Positions 8,418-17,844 of a stretch of 64,000 bases of DNA are shown here, in pieces. The notes beneath the pieces are model-generated. The model saw nothing but the letters and a program-made list of their open reading frames with translations, was not told where the DNA came from and ran no database searches. Each line of letters begins with the position of its first letter. Within the stretch, counting starts at the first letter, position 1. The stretch is from the NCBI RefSeq assembly GCF_039851975.1, contig NZ_CP156660.1:3539035-3603034 (forward strand), read 5' to 3'. The stretch is from Desulfoscipio sp. XC116. GTDB taxonomy: Bacteria > Bacillota > Desulfotomaculia > Desulfotomaculales > Desulfallaceae. A program made the position numbers and the translations under genes.

Positions 8418-9066
8418 GAAGCACTATAGCGGCTCTTAACGCCCCCACCTTGGCTGCAATATCATCCGCCCCGACGATTTCCGTTACCAGAGCGATGCAG
8501 CGGGCACCGCGCTTGGCCACCTCATGTATATTATGTTCCTTAATCCCACCAATGGCGACAAAAGGGATATTGATGTTTCCCACCACATAATCGAGGTAGC
8601 TAAACCCCACCGGAGCGCACACATCCTTTTTGGTCTGCGTGTGAAAGATCGGGCCTACACCAATATAATCCGCACCACAGTTTACGGCAGCCCGGGCCTG
8701 TTCGGGCGAGTGGGTGGATAAGCCAATAATCATTTTATTCTCTACCAAAGCACGAACTTGTTTCGGCGGGAGATCATCCTGGCCAATGTGTACCCCGTCC
8801 GCGCCCACCATCAGAGCCAAATCAACATGATCATTAACTATCAGGGCAACGCCGGCCTTTCGGGTTATAGCCCTTATCTGCAGGCATTCGTTGTATTTTT
8901 CCCGTAAGGTTTTATCCTTCTCACGATATTGAATAACCTTAATCCCGGCAGCAATCATCTGCCGCACAACTTCCATATTTGTTCTGCCCAGGGAATATTC
9001 CGACGCTGTAATGCCATAAATGCCGGCTTTCAGCAGCCCGTTTAACCCGGGTTTATCAGTCATCAT
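8413..9066 (-). CDS. thiE: Thiamine phosphate synthase
   Basis: A 217-residue TIM-barrel enzyme that joins HMP-pyrophosphate and thiazole phosphate to thiamine phosphate. Recognisable segments are QYREKDK (pyrophosphate binding), VNDHVDLAL, ADGVHIGQDDLP and the IGVGPIFHTQTK loop, ending with the phosphate-binding VAIGGI. I chose ATG 9066, nine bases after GGGGG, so the gene overlaps the end of thiF by 11 bases; the frame is open to 9087. It is the last gene of the riboswitch-controlled thi operon. Confidence 0.93.
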   Translation of the reverse strand: MMTDKPGLNGLLKAGIYGITASEYSLGRTNMEVVRQMIAAGIKVIQYREKDKTLREKYNECLQIRAITRKAGVALIVNDHVDLALMVGADGVHIGQDDLPPKQVRALVENKMIIGLSTHSPEQARAAVNCGADYIGVGPIFHTQTKKDVCAPVGFSYLDYVVGNINIPFVAIGGIKEHNIHEVAKRGARCIALVTEIVGADDIAAKVGALRAAIVLQ

Positions 9067-9679
9067 GCACATCAGCCCCCAAAACATAGCTTAGTGCCAC
9101 ATCGGCCTGCTTGGCAGCCGCTATATTAACTCCCGGTGCCAGTGGGGGCAAATCAGGGGTCGCCTCCGACACCATATCACCAACCATGAAAAAATTTGGC
9201 CTAATCCTGCGCGTAACAATGCCATCGCCCCGCCCCCACCCCGCCAGGCCGGACGCGGCAACTATCAGCCCGGCGGAGTCCCAATATGCCTCAACTACCA
9301 TTCTTTTAATTTCAGGCCGGTCCAAAGCCTCTACAAGGATACGGCAATCATTAAACAGCTGATTAACGTTTGTTTGATCAATCCGCAAGGGTAGCTTTTC
9401 TGTTTTCAAATCGGGGTTAATTTGCGCCAAATTTTGATCGAGAGCATCTACCTTGAGCTGCCCCACCTGGTGTAAAAAGTAAAACTGACGGTTTAAATTA
9501 CTGTATTCCACCCGGTCAAAATCAACGATTTTAAGCTGTTTGAACCCACAGCAAACTAAAAACCTCGCACAGTTGGACCCCAACCCGCCCGCACCGGCCA
9601 GACCGATTTTACAGCGTTGGATTTTGTTCAGGTTATCCTGACCCAGGATGGTTAACAACGTTTGCTCAAATTCGTTCAT
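9056..9679 (-). CDS. thiF: ThiS adenylyltransferase ThiF
   Basis: A 207-residue E1-like enzyme of the ThiF/MoeB/HesA family, which adenylates the C-terminal glycine of the sulfur carrier ThiS. The nucleotide-binding GAGGLGSN loop (about 29-36), DFDRVEYSNLNRQ (about 53-65) and the downstream Asp in ALDRPEIK are present. It is shorter than E. coli ThiF (about 250) and lacks the zinc CxxC pairs, as in the compact clostridial form often labelled ThiF family 2. GGGGG lies eight bases before the ATG. It sits between thiH and thiE. Confidence 0.9.
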   Translation of the reverse strand: MNEFEQTLLTILGQDNLNKIQRCKIGLAGAGGLGSNCARFLVCCGFKQLKIVDFDRVEYSNLNRQFYFLHQVGQLKVDALDQNLAQINPDLKTEKLPLRIDQTNVNQLFNDCRILVEALDRPEIKRMVVEAYWDSAGLIVAASGLAGWGRGDGIVTRRIRPNFFMVGDMVSEATPDLPPLAPGVNIAAAKQADVALSYVLGADVHDD

Positions 9680-9693
9680 AGTGGCAGCCCCCG

Positions 9694-10797
9694 TTATATT
9701 GTTTGCCAGTCTTTAAAAACGGGCTGGTACCCATGGCTATAGATCACTCCGGTCATCGCAGCCACATCCCGCTCGTCGGAGATATCGAACTGCCCTGTTG
9801 ATTCAGCCGGCTCAGTACGCCCCCCCACCGCCGTACAAGACCCGGCCGACATTTTTGTCACCCCCAACTTAATTAAATCCTCTCTTAATTGCGGGTTCTC
9901 CCGCGTGGAAACTGTAATTCCCCCCCTGGGCATAAACAATCTAAAGGCCAAAATATACTGCACCAGGTTTTTATCACTCACGGCCACCGGAGGGGTAAAC
10001 CCGCCCAGGTGAGGGCGCATACGCGGCGGTGAAATACTTACTTCCACATCAGGATAATTATTTTGCAGGTAATCAGCGTGCAACCCCGTAAAAAAGGCCT
10101 CGGTACGCCAGTCATGCAGACCCAATAAAGCACCCAGATTAACCGAGCGTATTCCCGCCCTGCAGGCCCGTTCCGGCGCATCCAGCCGAAATTGATAATC
10201 GCGCTTTGGACCCGCCGGGTGCATAGCCAGGTAAACCTGTTCATTGTACGCTTCCTGATACATAGTCAGGCTATCCACCCCGATCCGGACCAGATCTGCA
10301 TATTCCTGCTCACTTAGGGGGTATACCTCAATAGCAATGGAGGTAAAATATTTTTTCAAAACGCTGGTACAGTCCTTTATATAAGTGACAGGAGAATGTT
10401 TGCGTGATTCCCCGGTGAGTATTAAAATATGTTTCAGCCCCGTGCCGGCAATTATTTGAGCCTCGGCATTCACTTCATCCGGGGATAATTTTTTTCTGAC
10501 CAATTTATTATGGACTTGAAAACCACAATAAACGCAGCTATTGACACAATAATTGGATAGGTACAGGGGAGTAAAAAGCTGTATGGTCCGGCCAAAATGC
10601 TGCAGCGTTAAGCGATGGGCTTTTTGAGCCATCTCTTCCAGATACTTTTCAGCCCGGGGAGATAACAGAGCCAGGTAATCAAGGTTAGATAGACGGCTCT
10701 TACTAAGAACGCATCTGATATCTTTATCTTCCAACTCATTAAAAAACGATAAAAAACCGTCACTACTGAACTTTTTGTATTCCTCGTAAAAACTCAT
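9694..10797 (-). CDS. thiH: 2-iminoacetate synthase (radical SAM)
   Basis: A 367-residue radical SAM enzyme that cleaves tyrosine to dehydroglycine (2-iminoacetate) for thiazole formation, the route used by anaerobes instead of ThiO. The cluster motif CVNSCVYC gives C-x3-C-x2-C (about residues 83-90). Downstream the ISPPRMRPH segment and the [11 protein letters not shown]-terminal region match ThiH. It is co-transcribed with thiS, thiG, thiF and thiE, supplying the glycine-derived atoms used by ThiG. Confidence 0.93.
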   Translation of the reverse strand: MSFYEEYKKFSSDGFLSFFNELEDKDIRCVLSKSRLSNLDYLALLSPRAEKYLEEMAQKAHRLTLQHFGRTIQLFTPLYLSNYCVNSCVYCGFQVHNKLVRKKLSPDEVNAEAQIIAGTGLKHILILTGESRKHSPVTYIKDCTSVLKKYFTSIAIEVYPLSEQEYADLVRIGVDSLTMYQEAYNEQVYLAMHPAGPKRDYQFRLDAPERACRAGIRSVNLGALLGLHDWRTEAFFTGLHADYLQNNYPDVEVSISPPRMRPHLGGFTPPVAVSDKNLVQYILAFRLFMPRGGITVSTRENPQLREDLIKLGVTKMSAGSCTAVGGRTEPAESTGQFDISDERDVAAMTGVIYSHGYQPVFKDWQTI

Positions 10798-10888
10798 TGT
10801 GTTAATCCCCTTCCCATAGCTTTGTAAACATTACTGTCATACATGGCAGACACCCGCACCGCTATTTTTCACCTCTGAACAACTATCT

Positions 10889-11662
10889 CTACTCGTTCCT
10901 TAAAAAACCGGTAAGTGGCGATGATGCCCTGGCATATTCAAATACTTCGCCGGGATTGGCTAAAAATGCGGTACGGCCTGCTTCCACGGCTTGACCGAAT
11001 GCCCGGGCCATGGCCAGCGGGTCTTTAGCTGTGGCAATGGCGGTATTCACCAGCACAGCGGCGGCCCCCATTTCCATAGCCTCGGCCGCCTGGGACGGCC
11101 GCCCGATTCCAGCGTCGACAATAACCGGCAGGGAAATTTCTTCAATCAGTATCTTAATTAATTCCTTTGTTTTTAATCCACGGTTGGTGCCGATGGGAGC
11201 GCCGAGAGGCATCACCGCGGCGGCGCCCACCTCTTCCAATTTCCTGGCCGCCATTAAATCCGGGCTTATATAAGGCAGCACTACAAAGCCGTCGGCGGCC
11301 AGTTCTTCAGTAGCTTTTATAGTCTCATAGTTATCCGGCAGCAGGTACCTGTTGTCGGCAATAACCTCTATTTTAACCCAATTACCGCAACCCGCGGCCC
11401 GGCCCAGTTTGGCAATGCGCACGGCTTCCCGGGCATTACGCGCGCCGGAAGTGTTGGGCATTTGTATACAGCCTGCCGGAATGTAATTGGCTACGTTTTC
11501 TTCCGGATAATCCGGATCCACCCGCCGTATGGCTACGGTAACAACCCGGGCTCCCGAAACATTAACCAGTTCGGGGATCATACTGTTGGAAGCAAATTTC
11601 CCGGTTCCTAAAAAAAGACGGCTGGCAACCTCTTGTCCACCAATCACTAACGTGTCGTACAT
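10889..11662 (-). CDS. thiG: Thiazole synthase
   Basis: A 257-residue TIM-barrel enzyme that builds the thiazole phosphate ring from deoxyxylulose phosphate, dehydroglycine and ThiS thiocarboxylate. The Schiff-base lysine lies in WVKIEVI (about residue 96), and the [11 protein letters not shown] and [18 protein letters not shown] segments are characteristic. The gene starts at ATG 11662; the ribosome-site-like GGGGGAGG upstream is supplied by the terminal glycine codons of thiS, so the two genes are probably translationally coupled. A 92-bp gap separates it from thiH. Confidence 0.95.
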   Translation of the reverse strand: MYDTLVIGGQEVASRLFLGTGKFASNSMIPELVNVSGARVVTVAIRRVDPDYPEENVANYIPAGCIQMPNTSGARNAREAVRIAKLGRAAGCGNWVKIEVIADNRYLLPDNYETIKATEELAADGFVVLPYISPDLMAARKLEEVGAAAVMPLGAPIGTNRGLKTKELIKILIEEISLPVIVDAGIGRPSQAAEAMEMGAAAVLVNTAIATAKDPLAMARAFGQAVEAGRTAFLANPGEVFEYARASSPLTGFLRNE

Positions 11663-11671
11663 TTATTAACA

Positions 11672-11872
11672 TCAACCTCCCCCTACAAATTGCAAAATTT
11701 CCACTTGGTCATCATTTTTTAGTTTTCTTACCGGCCAATCCGCCGCTTTTACTAATTCATGGTTTATTTCAACCATAACAGCGCCGGGATTTAACTTTTT
11801 CCGCATTATAAGGTCGGCAATACTTAAACCCTGATCAATTTCAATTGCTTTACCGTTTAAAACAATCTTCAT
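11672..11872 (-). CDS. thiS: Sulfur carrier protein ThiS
   Basis: A 66-residue ubiquitin-fold sulfur carrier. It begins MKIVLNGK and ends in Gly-Gly-Gly; the terminal glycine is adenylated by ThiF and then carries the thiocarboxylate for ThiG. The ATG at 11872 has GAGGAG seven bases upstream; the ATG at 11887 would read through that ribosome site and is rejected. It is the first gene after the TPP riboswitch. Confidence 0.93.
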   Translation of the reverse strand: MKIVLNGKAIEIDQGLSIADLIMRKKLNPGAVMVEINHELVKAADWPVRKLKNDDQVEILQFVGGG

Positions 11873-11943
11873 AGCATCACTCCTCATTATCCATTTTCAT
11901 CTGGCGAGCAAAACACATACCGGTTGTGGCAGCCGGGACAATT

Positions 11944-11976
11944 AAAAAAAGCGCACCACGTAAGTCAGGTGCACTT
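11944..11976 (-). terminator. Riboswitch-associated terminator of the thi operon
   Basis: On the minus strand GTGCACC pairs with GGTGCGC and runs into a T7 stretch. It lies between the TPP aptamer and thiS, as expected for the expression platform that stops transcription when TPP is bound. Confidence 0.85.
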
Positions 11977-12071
11977 TTTCCACAATACCTTTCCTACGCG
12001 GGCATTACCCCGATCAGGTTCATGGGTCAGGTACTCAAAAGCCCTTTCTCAGCCCATAACATGAGCTCCCC
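11977..12071 (-). promoter_or_regulatory. TPP riboswitch aptamer (THI element)
   Basis: Read on the minus strand, the conserved THI-box elements occur in order: CTGAGA, then ACCTGATC with GGGTAATGCC and GCG-AGGAA. The P1-forming GGGGAGC begins the aptamer at 12071. It controls thiS, thiG, thiH, thiF and thiE downstream, via the terminator at 11944-11976. Confidence 0.95.
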
Positions 12072-12090
12072 AAATTTTTTATTAAATTTC

Positions 12091-12190
12091 AAGTCCACTT
12101 CTATAAGCGGGAGTTTCTATTTTTACTTCAGGTGTGGTAGAGTCCCCATCTAAAGCCCCGATGTTCAGCTTTAGCTGAACAAGTTCACTT
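12091..12190 (+). repeat. Dispersed hairpin repeat, copy A (100 bp)
   Basis: Aligns without gaps to copy B (31121-31220) with about 80 percent identity by hand count, and its right half to copy C (8371-8417). It holds two hairpins (CCACTTCTATAAGCGGG, and GTTCAGC-TTT-AGCTGAAC) and ends in AAGTTCACTT. It falls inside the predicted 5' leader of the thi transcript, antisense to it. Confidence 0.65.
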
Positions 12191-12192
12191 AA

Positions 12193-12221
12193 ATTATAAT
12201 TATTATATTCTCCTTAGTCAA
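12193..12221 (-). promoter_or_regulatory. Predicted thi operon promoter
   Basis: TTGACT and TATAAT on the minus strand are separated by 17 bases. Transcription would start near 12186, leaving a leader of roughly 115 bases, made of repeat copy A, before the TPP aptamer. Confidence 0.7.
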
Positions 12222-12270
12222 CTATTCAACAATCACCGGGTATTTTAACATTTTTCCCCAAACGGCAAAC

Positions 12271-13683
12271 TTAAAACAGTTCCACAAGCTTATCGGGGTT
12301 AAGTATTAAATTGGGATCCAATACTTTTTTTATTGAAGCTATTATTTTAAGCTCAACCGGGTTCATAAATTTAGCCATGGCTTTTTTCCTCTTGGCACCA
12401 ATGCCGTGCTCACCGGACAATTTACCCTCATAGGCATAAGTAACGGAATACATTTCTTCAAGCACTTTTTCCTTAACTTCATGCCAGGTCGCGTCATCCA
12501 GGTCTTCTTTCAATATGGTTGCGTGCACGTTACCGTCGCCCGCGTGACCGAAACAGGGAACTTTAATGGCATATTTTTTAGAAATTTGTTCTATTGCCGC
12601 CAGCAATCTGGGGATATTGCTTATCGGGACAACAATATCCTCCATACAATATACCGGGCTGGTAACGCGCAGCGCCTCCGCTAGAATTCTCCTGGGTTTC
12701 CAAATCTTATCCTGGCTGGCCTTATCATTACCCATAAATACTTCAAGACCGCCATTTTCGTAGCAAATACCGCCAATATTTTCACAATCGGATTCCAGTT
12801 GCGCATCGCTGTAGGCTTCAACCTCTATAATTATATAAGCTCCCGCGTCGTTGTAAGGAAGCTTTCGCTCAAGGAATGATTCAGCCGACTTGATACACAG
12901 ATTATCCATAAATTCAATGGAGGTTGGGATTACTCCCAGATTGGTCATTATCTTGGGCACGACATTAATAGCAGTTTGCATGTCCGCGAAAGGAACCAGC
13001 AAAACCGAGTTATACCTGGGTTTAGGCAAGAGTTTAAGATAAATCTTAGTAACCACGCCCAGTGTACCTTCAGACCCTACCATTAGATGAACTAAATCAT
13101 AGCCGGTTACGTCTTTGACACACTTACCGCCCAGAGTAATTATTTCCCCTGTAGCCAGGACAACATCAAGACCATATATATGCTTGGTCGTTGTTCCGTA
13201 TTTTATCGCTTTATTCCCCCCGGCATTGGTAGCCACGTTTCCCCCAATGAAGGAACTGTCGGCACTACAGGGATCACCCGCATACAGATAACCTTCCTCC
13301 TGGGCCCTCCTTTGCACATCCCCCGTGGTAACCCCGGGTTCAACAACCATAAACAGGTTTCCGTGGTCGATCTCCAGTATGCGATTCATTTTTTCGAGGG
13401 ACAGCACAATCCCGCCGATCATGGGAACAGCCCCGCCGGCAAGGCCCGTACCTGCTCCCCGGGGTGTTACGGGAATGAGTTCACGGTTGGCAAGTTTAAG
13501 CACTTCCGAAACTTGCCGGACATTCTCAGGCTTAACAACCACTTCAGGCAGGTGTTTCCACTCGACTTCGGGGACTTCATCCCCGGCATAGGTTTCTAAT
13601 TTTTCTTGATCTGCAATTACATTACGTGAACCAACAATATTTTGCAAATTTGCTATCATATCTTCTGTTACTTTATTATAATT
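12271..13683 (-). CDS. FAD-linked D-lactate/glycolate oxidase (GlcD family)
   Basis: A 470-residue flavoprotein of the FAD-binding type 4 family, oxidising a 2-hydroxyacid (D-lactate or glycolate). The FAD-binding half shows PRGAGTGLAGGAVP (about 62-75) and the aptly spaced ADSSFIGGNVATNAGG; the C-terminal half has HAGDGNVHAT and LSGEHGIG, which hold substrate and flavin. The start is a GTG at 13683 with GGGGG seven bases upstream; the upstream ATG at 13707 lies before that ribosome site. Downstream of a FadR-type regulator and LUD-domain genes, it probably feeds electrons into the LutB-LutA iron-sulfur protein. A FadR-type operator-like site sits 60 bp upstream. Confidence 0.9.
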   Translation of the reverse strand, partial: NYNKVTEDMIANLQNIVGSRNVIADQEKLETYAGDEVPEVEWKHLPEVVVKPENVRQVSEVLKLANRELIPVTPRGAGTGLAGGAVPMIGGIVLSLEKMNRILEIDHGNLFMVVEPGVTTGDVQRRAQEEGYLYAGDPCSADSSFIGGNVATNAGGNKAIKYGTTTKHIYGLDVVLATGEIITLGGKCVKDVTGYDLVHLMVGSEGTLGVVTKIYLKLLPKPRYNSVLLVPFADMQTAINVVPKIMTNLGVIPTSIEFMDNLCIKSAESFLERKLPYNDAGAYIIIEVEAYSDAQLESDCENIGGICYENGGLEVFMGNDKASQDKIWKPRRILAEALRVTSPVYCMEDIVVPISNIPRLLAAIEQISKKYAIKVPCFGHAGDGNVHATILKEDLDDATWHEVKEKVLEEMYSVTYAYEGKLSGEHGIGAKRKKAMAKFMNPVELKIIASIKKVLDPNLILNPDKLVELF

Positions 13684-13742
13684 CACCGTTTTTCCCCCTT
13701 GCACCATAACTTATTTGGAGGTCAGAGTTAAGAATGGCATGC

Positions 13743-13753
13743 TGGTCAGACCT
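13743..13753 (-). promoter_or_regulatory. FadR/LldR-type operator-like site before glcD-like gene
   Basis: TGGTCAGACCT matches the FadR-subfamily pattern TGGTnnnACCA except for the last base. It lies about 60 bp upstream of the GTG start, and a better copy is found at 17511-17523. Confidence 0.45.
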
Positions 13754-13774
13754 ATAACCTAATTTCCAATGCCT

Positions 13775-14479
13775 TTACTTTTGTTCACCAAACATATATT
13801 CCTCAACCCCGGTTAAGTGTTGCAGCATGGCTTTACGTGCAGCAGCGGCATCGGCATTGCTAATGGCCGTGTAAATAATGTTGTGTTCATGCAACAAACG
13901 GGGAGGGTTAAGCGGATCCAGGTACAACCGTTGCCGGGCCACAGCCAGCAATTTGCTCATGGTATCGGCAATAGTGTTCATGAGTTTATAAAGCAATGAA
14001 TTGCCGGCACCCTGTGCTATGGCAAAATGAAAAGCCATATCGGCCATTTCGCCCAGATTGCCCTCTTTAAGATCCTGTTCCATCTGCTGCAAAGCATAAA
14101 ACATTGCCTTAAGATGTTCTCCACTTCGCCGTTCCGCCGCCAGCGCGGCAGCTTCAACTTCAAGGACTTTACGCAGCTCCATTAACTCACGAGCGGTTTC
14201 ATCATCCATTGCCAAAGTGGAAAAGGAACGAATTAAAGCATCAGGGGTGGTATCATTAATGAAAGTACCCTCACCGGGCTTGACTTTAATTATACCCATC
14301 GCCTCCAAGGCCCGTAAAGCTTCCCGCACGGCGGAACGGCCTACCTGCATTTTTTCGGCCATTTCCCTTTCCGTCATTAACCTGTCACCGGGAGCCAGGA
14401 CACCATCGTTAATCATTTTCTTAACTTGTTCAATAATCTCTTCGTATATTTTTCTTGTTTTAATTGGCTTGAAATACAC
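13775..14479 (-). CDS. FadR/LldR-type GntR-family regulator
   Basis: A 234-residue regulator with a winged helix (about 8-72; the ERMAEKMQVGRSAVREALRAL-like stretch is the recognition helix region) and an all-helical FCD ligand domain (about 90-225) with the metal-binding histidines in the FHFAIA and HEHNIIYTAI segments. Members bind lactate, pyruvate or glycolate. It lies between the lutBA-like fusion and the glcD-like gene, and TGGTnnnACC operators occur before both transcription units, so autoregulation of a lactate/glycolate regulon is likely (inference). Confidence 0.88.
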   Translation of the reverse strand: MYFKPIKTRKIYEEIIEQVKKMINDGVLAPGDRLMTEREMAEKMQVGRSAVREALRALEAMGIIKVKPGEGTFINDTTPDALIRSFSTLAMDDETARELMELRKVLEVEAAALAAERRSGEHLKAMFYALQQMEQDLKEGNLGEMADMAFHFAIAQGAGNSLLYKLMNTIADTMSKLLAVARQRLYLDPLNPPRLLHEHNIIYTAISNADAAAARKAMLQHLTGVEEYMFGEQK

Positions 14480-14604
14480 AATAGTCCTCCCGTTTAACCT
14501 TTTAACAAGCTTATCATTAAATGTATATAATATTATATAACGTTAGGACTATCTATACAAACTCAATACATTAGGAACAAAGTCGTTCATTAGGACACGC
14601 CGTT

Positions 14605-16800
14605 TTAAGGTAAAAGCTGTTCGGCAAGTATCTCGGCTGTATGTTTAACAGGTATTTTTTTGTCGCGGCTGTCCAATCCCCCGTGCAATTGCAATAGACA
14701 TCCGGGACAGTCCAAAGCAAGCAACTCCGCACCGGAATCAACAATAGATGCCAGTTTCTTTTCCAATATATGCTGAGAAAGCTCGGGGTACTTAATTGAA
14801 TAAGACCCCCCAAAACCACAACACCTGTCCGAACCTTCCATTTCGACCAACTCCAAGCCGGCGGACCTGAGCAATTGCCTAGGCTCGTCCGTAATGTCAA
14901 AAACTCCTTTCATATGACAGGAATCATGATAAGTTACTTTCCCGCCGGTTTGTGCCAACCTCAGATTTTGTCCGCCATTTGATTCTTCCGCCAACAAGGC
15001 GGCAAAGGTATATACCTTACGGCTAAAACTCTTGGCCCGTTCACTCCATTGGGGATCACCGGCAAGAGCTTCCACAAAGTGATGCTTTAAAGCATGAGCA
15101 CATGTAGGGCATGCCGTGGTAATATAATCCACGCCGGCCCTTTCAAAAGCCGCGATGTTCTGACGCGCCAGTTCCGCGGCTGTTTTTCTGGAGCCCATGT
15201 ATATTGCAGGTATGCCGCAACAGGTTTGATCAAGAGGAAATACCATTTGCATATCCATGTGCCTGAGCACCTTATACACAGCTTCTCCCAGACGCGGGTA
15301 TATAAAATCTGTAAGGCAGCCGGCAAAAAACCCCACCCTTGATTGCCGTTGTTCTCCCTGCGAACGGTTAAAAACTTCTCCTGGTTTTAGCGCCGCCTTT
15401 TTATCGTCAAAAGCAGCCACAAGCTCCCTAAACGGCTTATCGGCAATAGCCGGAAGGCTGCGCCCCTCCGTCAAGCCCGCCAGAAACAGGGGCAAGTGAC
15501 GAACCAGCCCGCCTGTTTGAAAGGGCTTTTGAGCCGCATGGGCAACTTTCAGCAAGCGGTGAAACAGCTTGCGGTCCGGAAGAACTCTTTGCATAACAAA
15601 TTTAGACATACCGGGCAAGCCCTTTTTATCGACAACACGGCTGCGCAATTCCCTTATTAAACCCGGTATATCAATTTTCCCCGGACAAAACCGTTTGCAG
15701 CGTTCACAACCAATACACAGGTTTTGTATGTCGCTGGCATTTTCAAAACCATTAAAAAACGCAGTAAGAATAGTGCCTATGCCGCCGGTATATACATGTC
15801 CGTAAACATGCCCGCCCACAATTTGAAATACGGGACAAACGTTCAGACAGGAAGCGCATCGTATACACTGCAGGGCTTCTTTAAAAACAGGATCGGCCTG
15901 CATTTGGCTGCGGCCATTGTCAAGCAACACTATATGCAGTTCTTTCCGCTTAACATGACCGTCAGCGTCAACCATAGGGGTCGGTCCTGTAATCATCGTT
16001 ACATAACTGGTAATCTTTTGGCCCGTGGCGCTGCGTGGCAGTGCCTCTAAAATAGGTTCAACATCTGCAAATTTTTCCACGAGTTTTTCCAGCCCCACAA
16101 TGGCTACATGTATCGGAGGCAAGGTCGTGGTTAGCCTGCCATTGCCTTCGTTAGTAGTTATAACCAGGGTTCCCGTTTCAGCCACGGCAATATTGGCGCC
16201 GGATATACCCATATCGGCTTCCAAAAATTTCCGGCGTAATTGTTCCCTGGCTACCCTGACCAGAATAGGTATATCCGAAGAAAGCTGCCGGTTCATTTCT
16301 TCGGAAAATACATCCGCAACCTCTCCCCTGGTCATATGAATAGCGGGCATAACCATATGCGACGGTTTTTGCCCGGATAACTGCAATATCCACTCGCCCA
16401 AGTCTGTCTCTACAGATTCCAGTCCCTTTTCGTTTAAATACTCATTCAGATGAATCTCTTCGCTGGCCATGGACTTGGATTTAACAATTTTTTTTACACC
16501 TCTGGCCATGGCAAGATTTAATATATAATCCCTGGCTTCCTGAGCATTGCCTGCCCTGTATACCGTCGCGCCGCGTGAAAGCATATTTTGCGTAAACCGG
16601 TCGGCCAGCTCTTCCATACGACCGGCGGCCGACCGTTTAATAGAAGATATTTTCTCCCGCAGTTCTTCAAAATTTATACCCGCATAAGCTTTTTCCCTTG
16701 ATACCAGGTAATCATTACCGAAACGTCCCAGAGCTCCACGCAAATTGGGGTTGGCCAGAGCCCCTTTGATATTGTTCTTCATGTCCTGTCTATTAGTCAC
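14605..16800 (-). CDS. LutB-LutA fusion: LUD domain, two 4Fe-4S clusters and CCG domains
   Basis: A 731-residue protein that joins the two iron-sulfur subunits of the L-lactate oxidation complex. The N-terminal part is the LutB/LldF-like LUD domain (about 30-290), followed by two ferredoxin motifs, CIRCASCLNVCP and CIGCERCKRFCP (about 300-375), and then the LutA/LldE-like cysteine-rich domain with two CCG motifs (TCCGIPA and RCCGFGG) near the C-terminus. I chose GTG 16800, which has GGGAG nine bases upstream and overlaps the lutC stop as GTGACTAA; earlier ATGs at 16827-16809 are possible. The fusion would fix the 1:1 ratio of the subunits. Confidence 0.9.
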   Translation of the reverse strand: MTNRQDMKNNIKGALANPNLRGALGRFGNDYLVSREKAYAGINFEELREKISSIKRSAAGRMEELADRFTQNMLSRGATVYRAGNAQEARDYILNLAMARGVKKIVKSKSMASEEIHLNEYLNEKGLESVETDLGEWILQLSGQKPSHMVMPAIHMTRGEVADVFSEEMNRQLSSDIPILVRVAREQLRRKFLEADMGISGANIAVAETGTLVITTNEGNGRLTTTLPPIHVAIVGLEKLVEKFADVEPILEALPRSATGQKITSYVTMITGPTPMVDADGHVKRKELHIVLLDNGRSQMQADPVFKEALQCIRCASCLNVCPVFQIVGGHVYGHVYTGGIGTILTAFFNGFENASDIQNLCIGCERCKRFCPGKIDIPGLIRELRSRVVDKKGLPGMSKFVMQRVLPDRKLFHRLLKVAHAAQKPFQTGGLVRHLPLFLAGLTEGRSLPAIADKPFRELVAAFDDKKAALKPGEVFNRSQGEQRQSRVGFFAGCLTDFIYPRLGEAVYKVLRHMDMQMVFPLDQTCCGIPAIYMGSRKTAAELARQNIAAFERAGVDYITTACPTCAHALKHHFVEALAGDPQWSERAKSFSRKVYTFAALLAEESNGGQNLRLAQTGGKVTYHDSCHMKGVFDITDEPRQLLRSAGLELVEMEGSDRCCGFGGSYSIKYPELSQHILEKKLASIVDSGAELLALDCPGCLLQLHGGLDSRDKKIPVKHTAEILAEQLLP

Positions 16801-17368
16801 CAGATCCATCTCCCGCTTCATCAACAAAAATAATGTGCAATTGTTCCGGACCGTGCACTCCGATGGTTAAAACGCGTTCAATATCGGCCGTGCGGCTTGG
16901 CCCGGATATAAATGAAATATATCCGGGCAGGTTGGCCCGCCGCGAATTTAACATGTCCATGGCATCACTAAAATGTTGCACAAGCCGTTCGGTACGCACC
17001 AGTGCAGCATGCACAGGAGGCAACGTTGAAACCAGCCGCTGGTTTATGTCGGTACTGTCCTGCGCCAGGGTACCGGTCCCGGCAATAGCCAGGTCCACCT
17101 CCGACAGACCCAGACCGGCGTCTTCACAATGCTTCCTTAGATCACCGGTGCAAACTTCTATGCCGCCGGCAGCAATTAAATCAAGGCATTTATCAACTAA
17201 TTCAGATCTGGCGGCAGCAATTTTGCCGGCCCCCACTTGCTTAATAATTGCCGCCAGCCGAACTCCCGCACCTGCAGGGTCACAAACCCGGTATACCCGG
17301 GCGGAGATCGCTTCCGCCTGTTCCATAAACTGTCGGTACAATTTATCCATTTCTTTTTTATCCGGCAC
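16793..17368 (-). CDS. lutC: LUD-domain protein LutC/LldG-like
   Basis: A 191-residue LUD-domain protein, the third subunit of the LutABC/LldEFG lactate oxidation system. The core signature is present: AIAGTGTLAQDS followed by LVSTLPPVHAAL and the FISGPSRTADIE(R) stretch, which ends in G-V-H-G-P. The GTG at 17368 has GGGAGG nine bases upstream, so I preferred it to ATG 17422. Its 3' end overlaps the fused lutBA-like gene by eight bases, so translation is coupled. The promoter and operator at 17511-17550 begin this operon. Confidence 0.88.
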   Translation of the reverse strand: MPDKKEMDKLYRQFMEQAEAISARVYRVCDPAGAGVRLAAIIKQVGAGKIAAARSELVDKCLDLIAAGGIEVCTGDLRKHCEDAGLGLSEVDLAIAGTGTLAQDSTDINQRLVSTLPPVHAALVRTERLVQHFSDAMDMLNSRRANLPGYISFISGPSRTADIERVLTIGVHGPEQLHIIFVDEAGDGSGD

Positions 17369-17510
17369 AGTAATTTTCCTCCCCCGCGCCTGCCTGCATA
17401 AATTAGCCGGTTGACAAGTCAATTAATGTAATTTTTTCAAAATAAAATCAATTCCGCAACTAAATTAATACTCACCCCCGTGTAATAACATCCTGTATCC
17501 CGAACACCTG

Positions 17511-17550
17511 CTGGTATGACCAGTATACAGTGATTATATCGAATTTTCAA
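17511..17550 (-). promoter_or_regulatory. Lactate operon promoter with FadR-type operator
   Basis: On the minus strand TTGAAA (17550-17545) and TATACT (17527-17522) are 17 bases apart. The palindrome CTGGTATGACCAG at 17511-17523 overlaps the -10 end and start site and fits TGGTnnnACCA. The nearby FadR-type regulator is the obvious candidate repressor. Confidence 0.7.
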
Positions 17551-17844
17551 TAATTTTTTGTAAAAAAGTTTTTAAAACTTATTTGCATAGAAGACCGGGA
17601 ACTGCACGACCAGCAGTATCAACAATCCGAACAACCCCTCGTTTTAACCCCCGCGTGAAATTATAACTGTTTTTTGCCAGGTCGAAATAACCGCTTCCCT
17701 ACGGGGGATAGACGGCCAGGTATCCAGTATGGTATGGGGGGCCTAACAAAGATCTGGCTTTATCTCCCATACATAATTTATCAATAATAAATAAAAACTA
17801 CCTTTAAAGTTTATTAAAGTTACTTTTCCGAGGAAGTGCTATGC

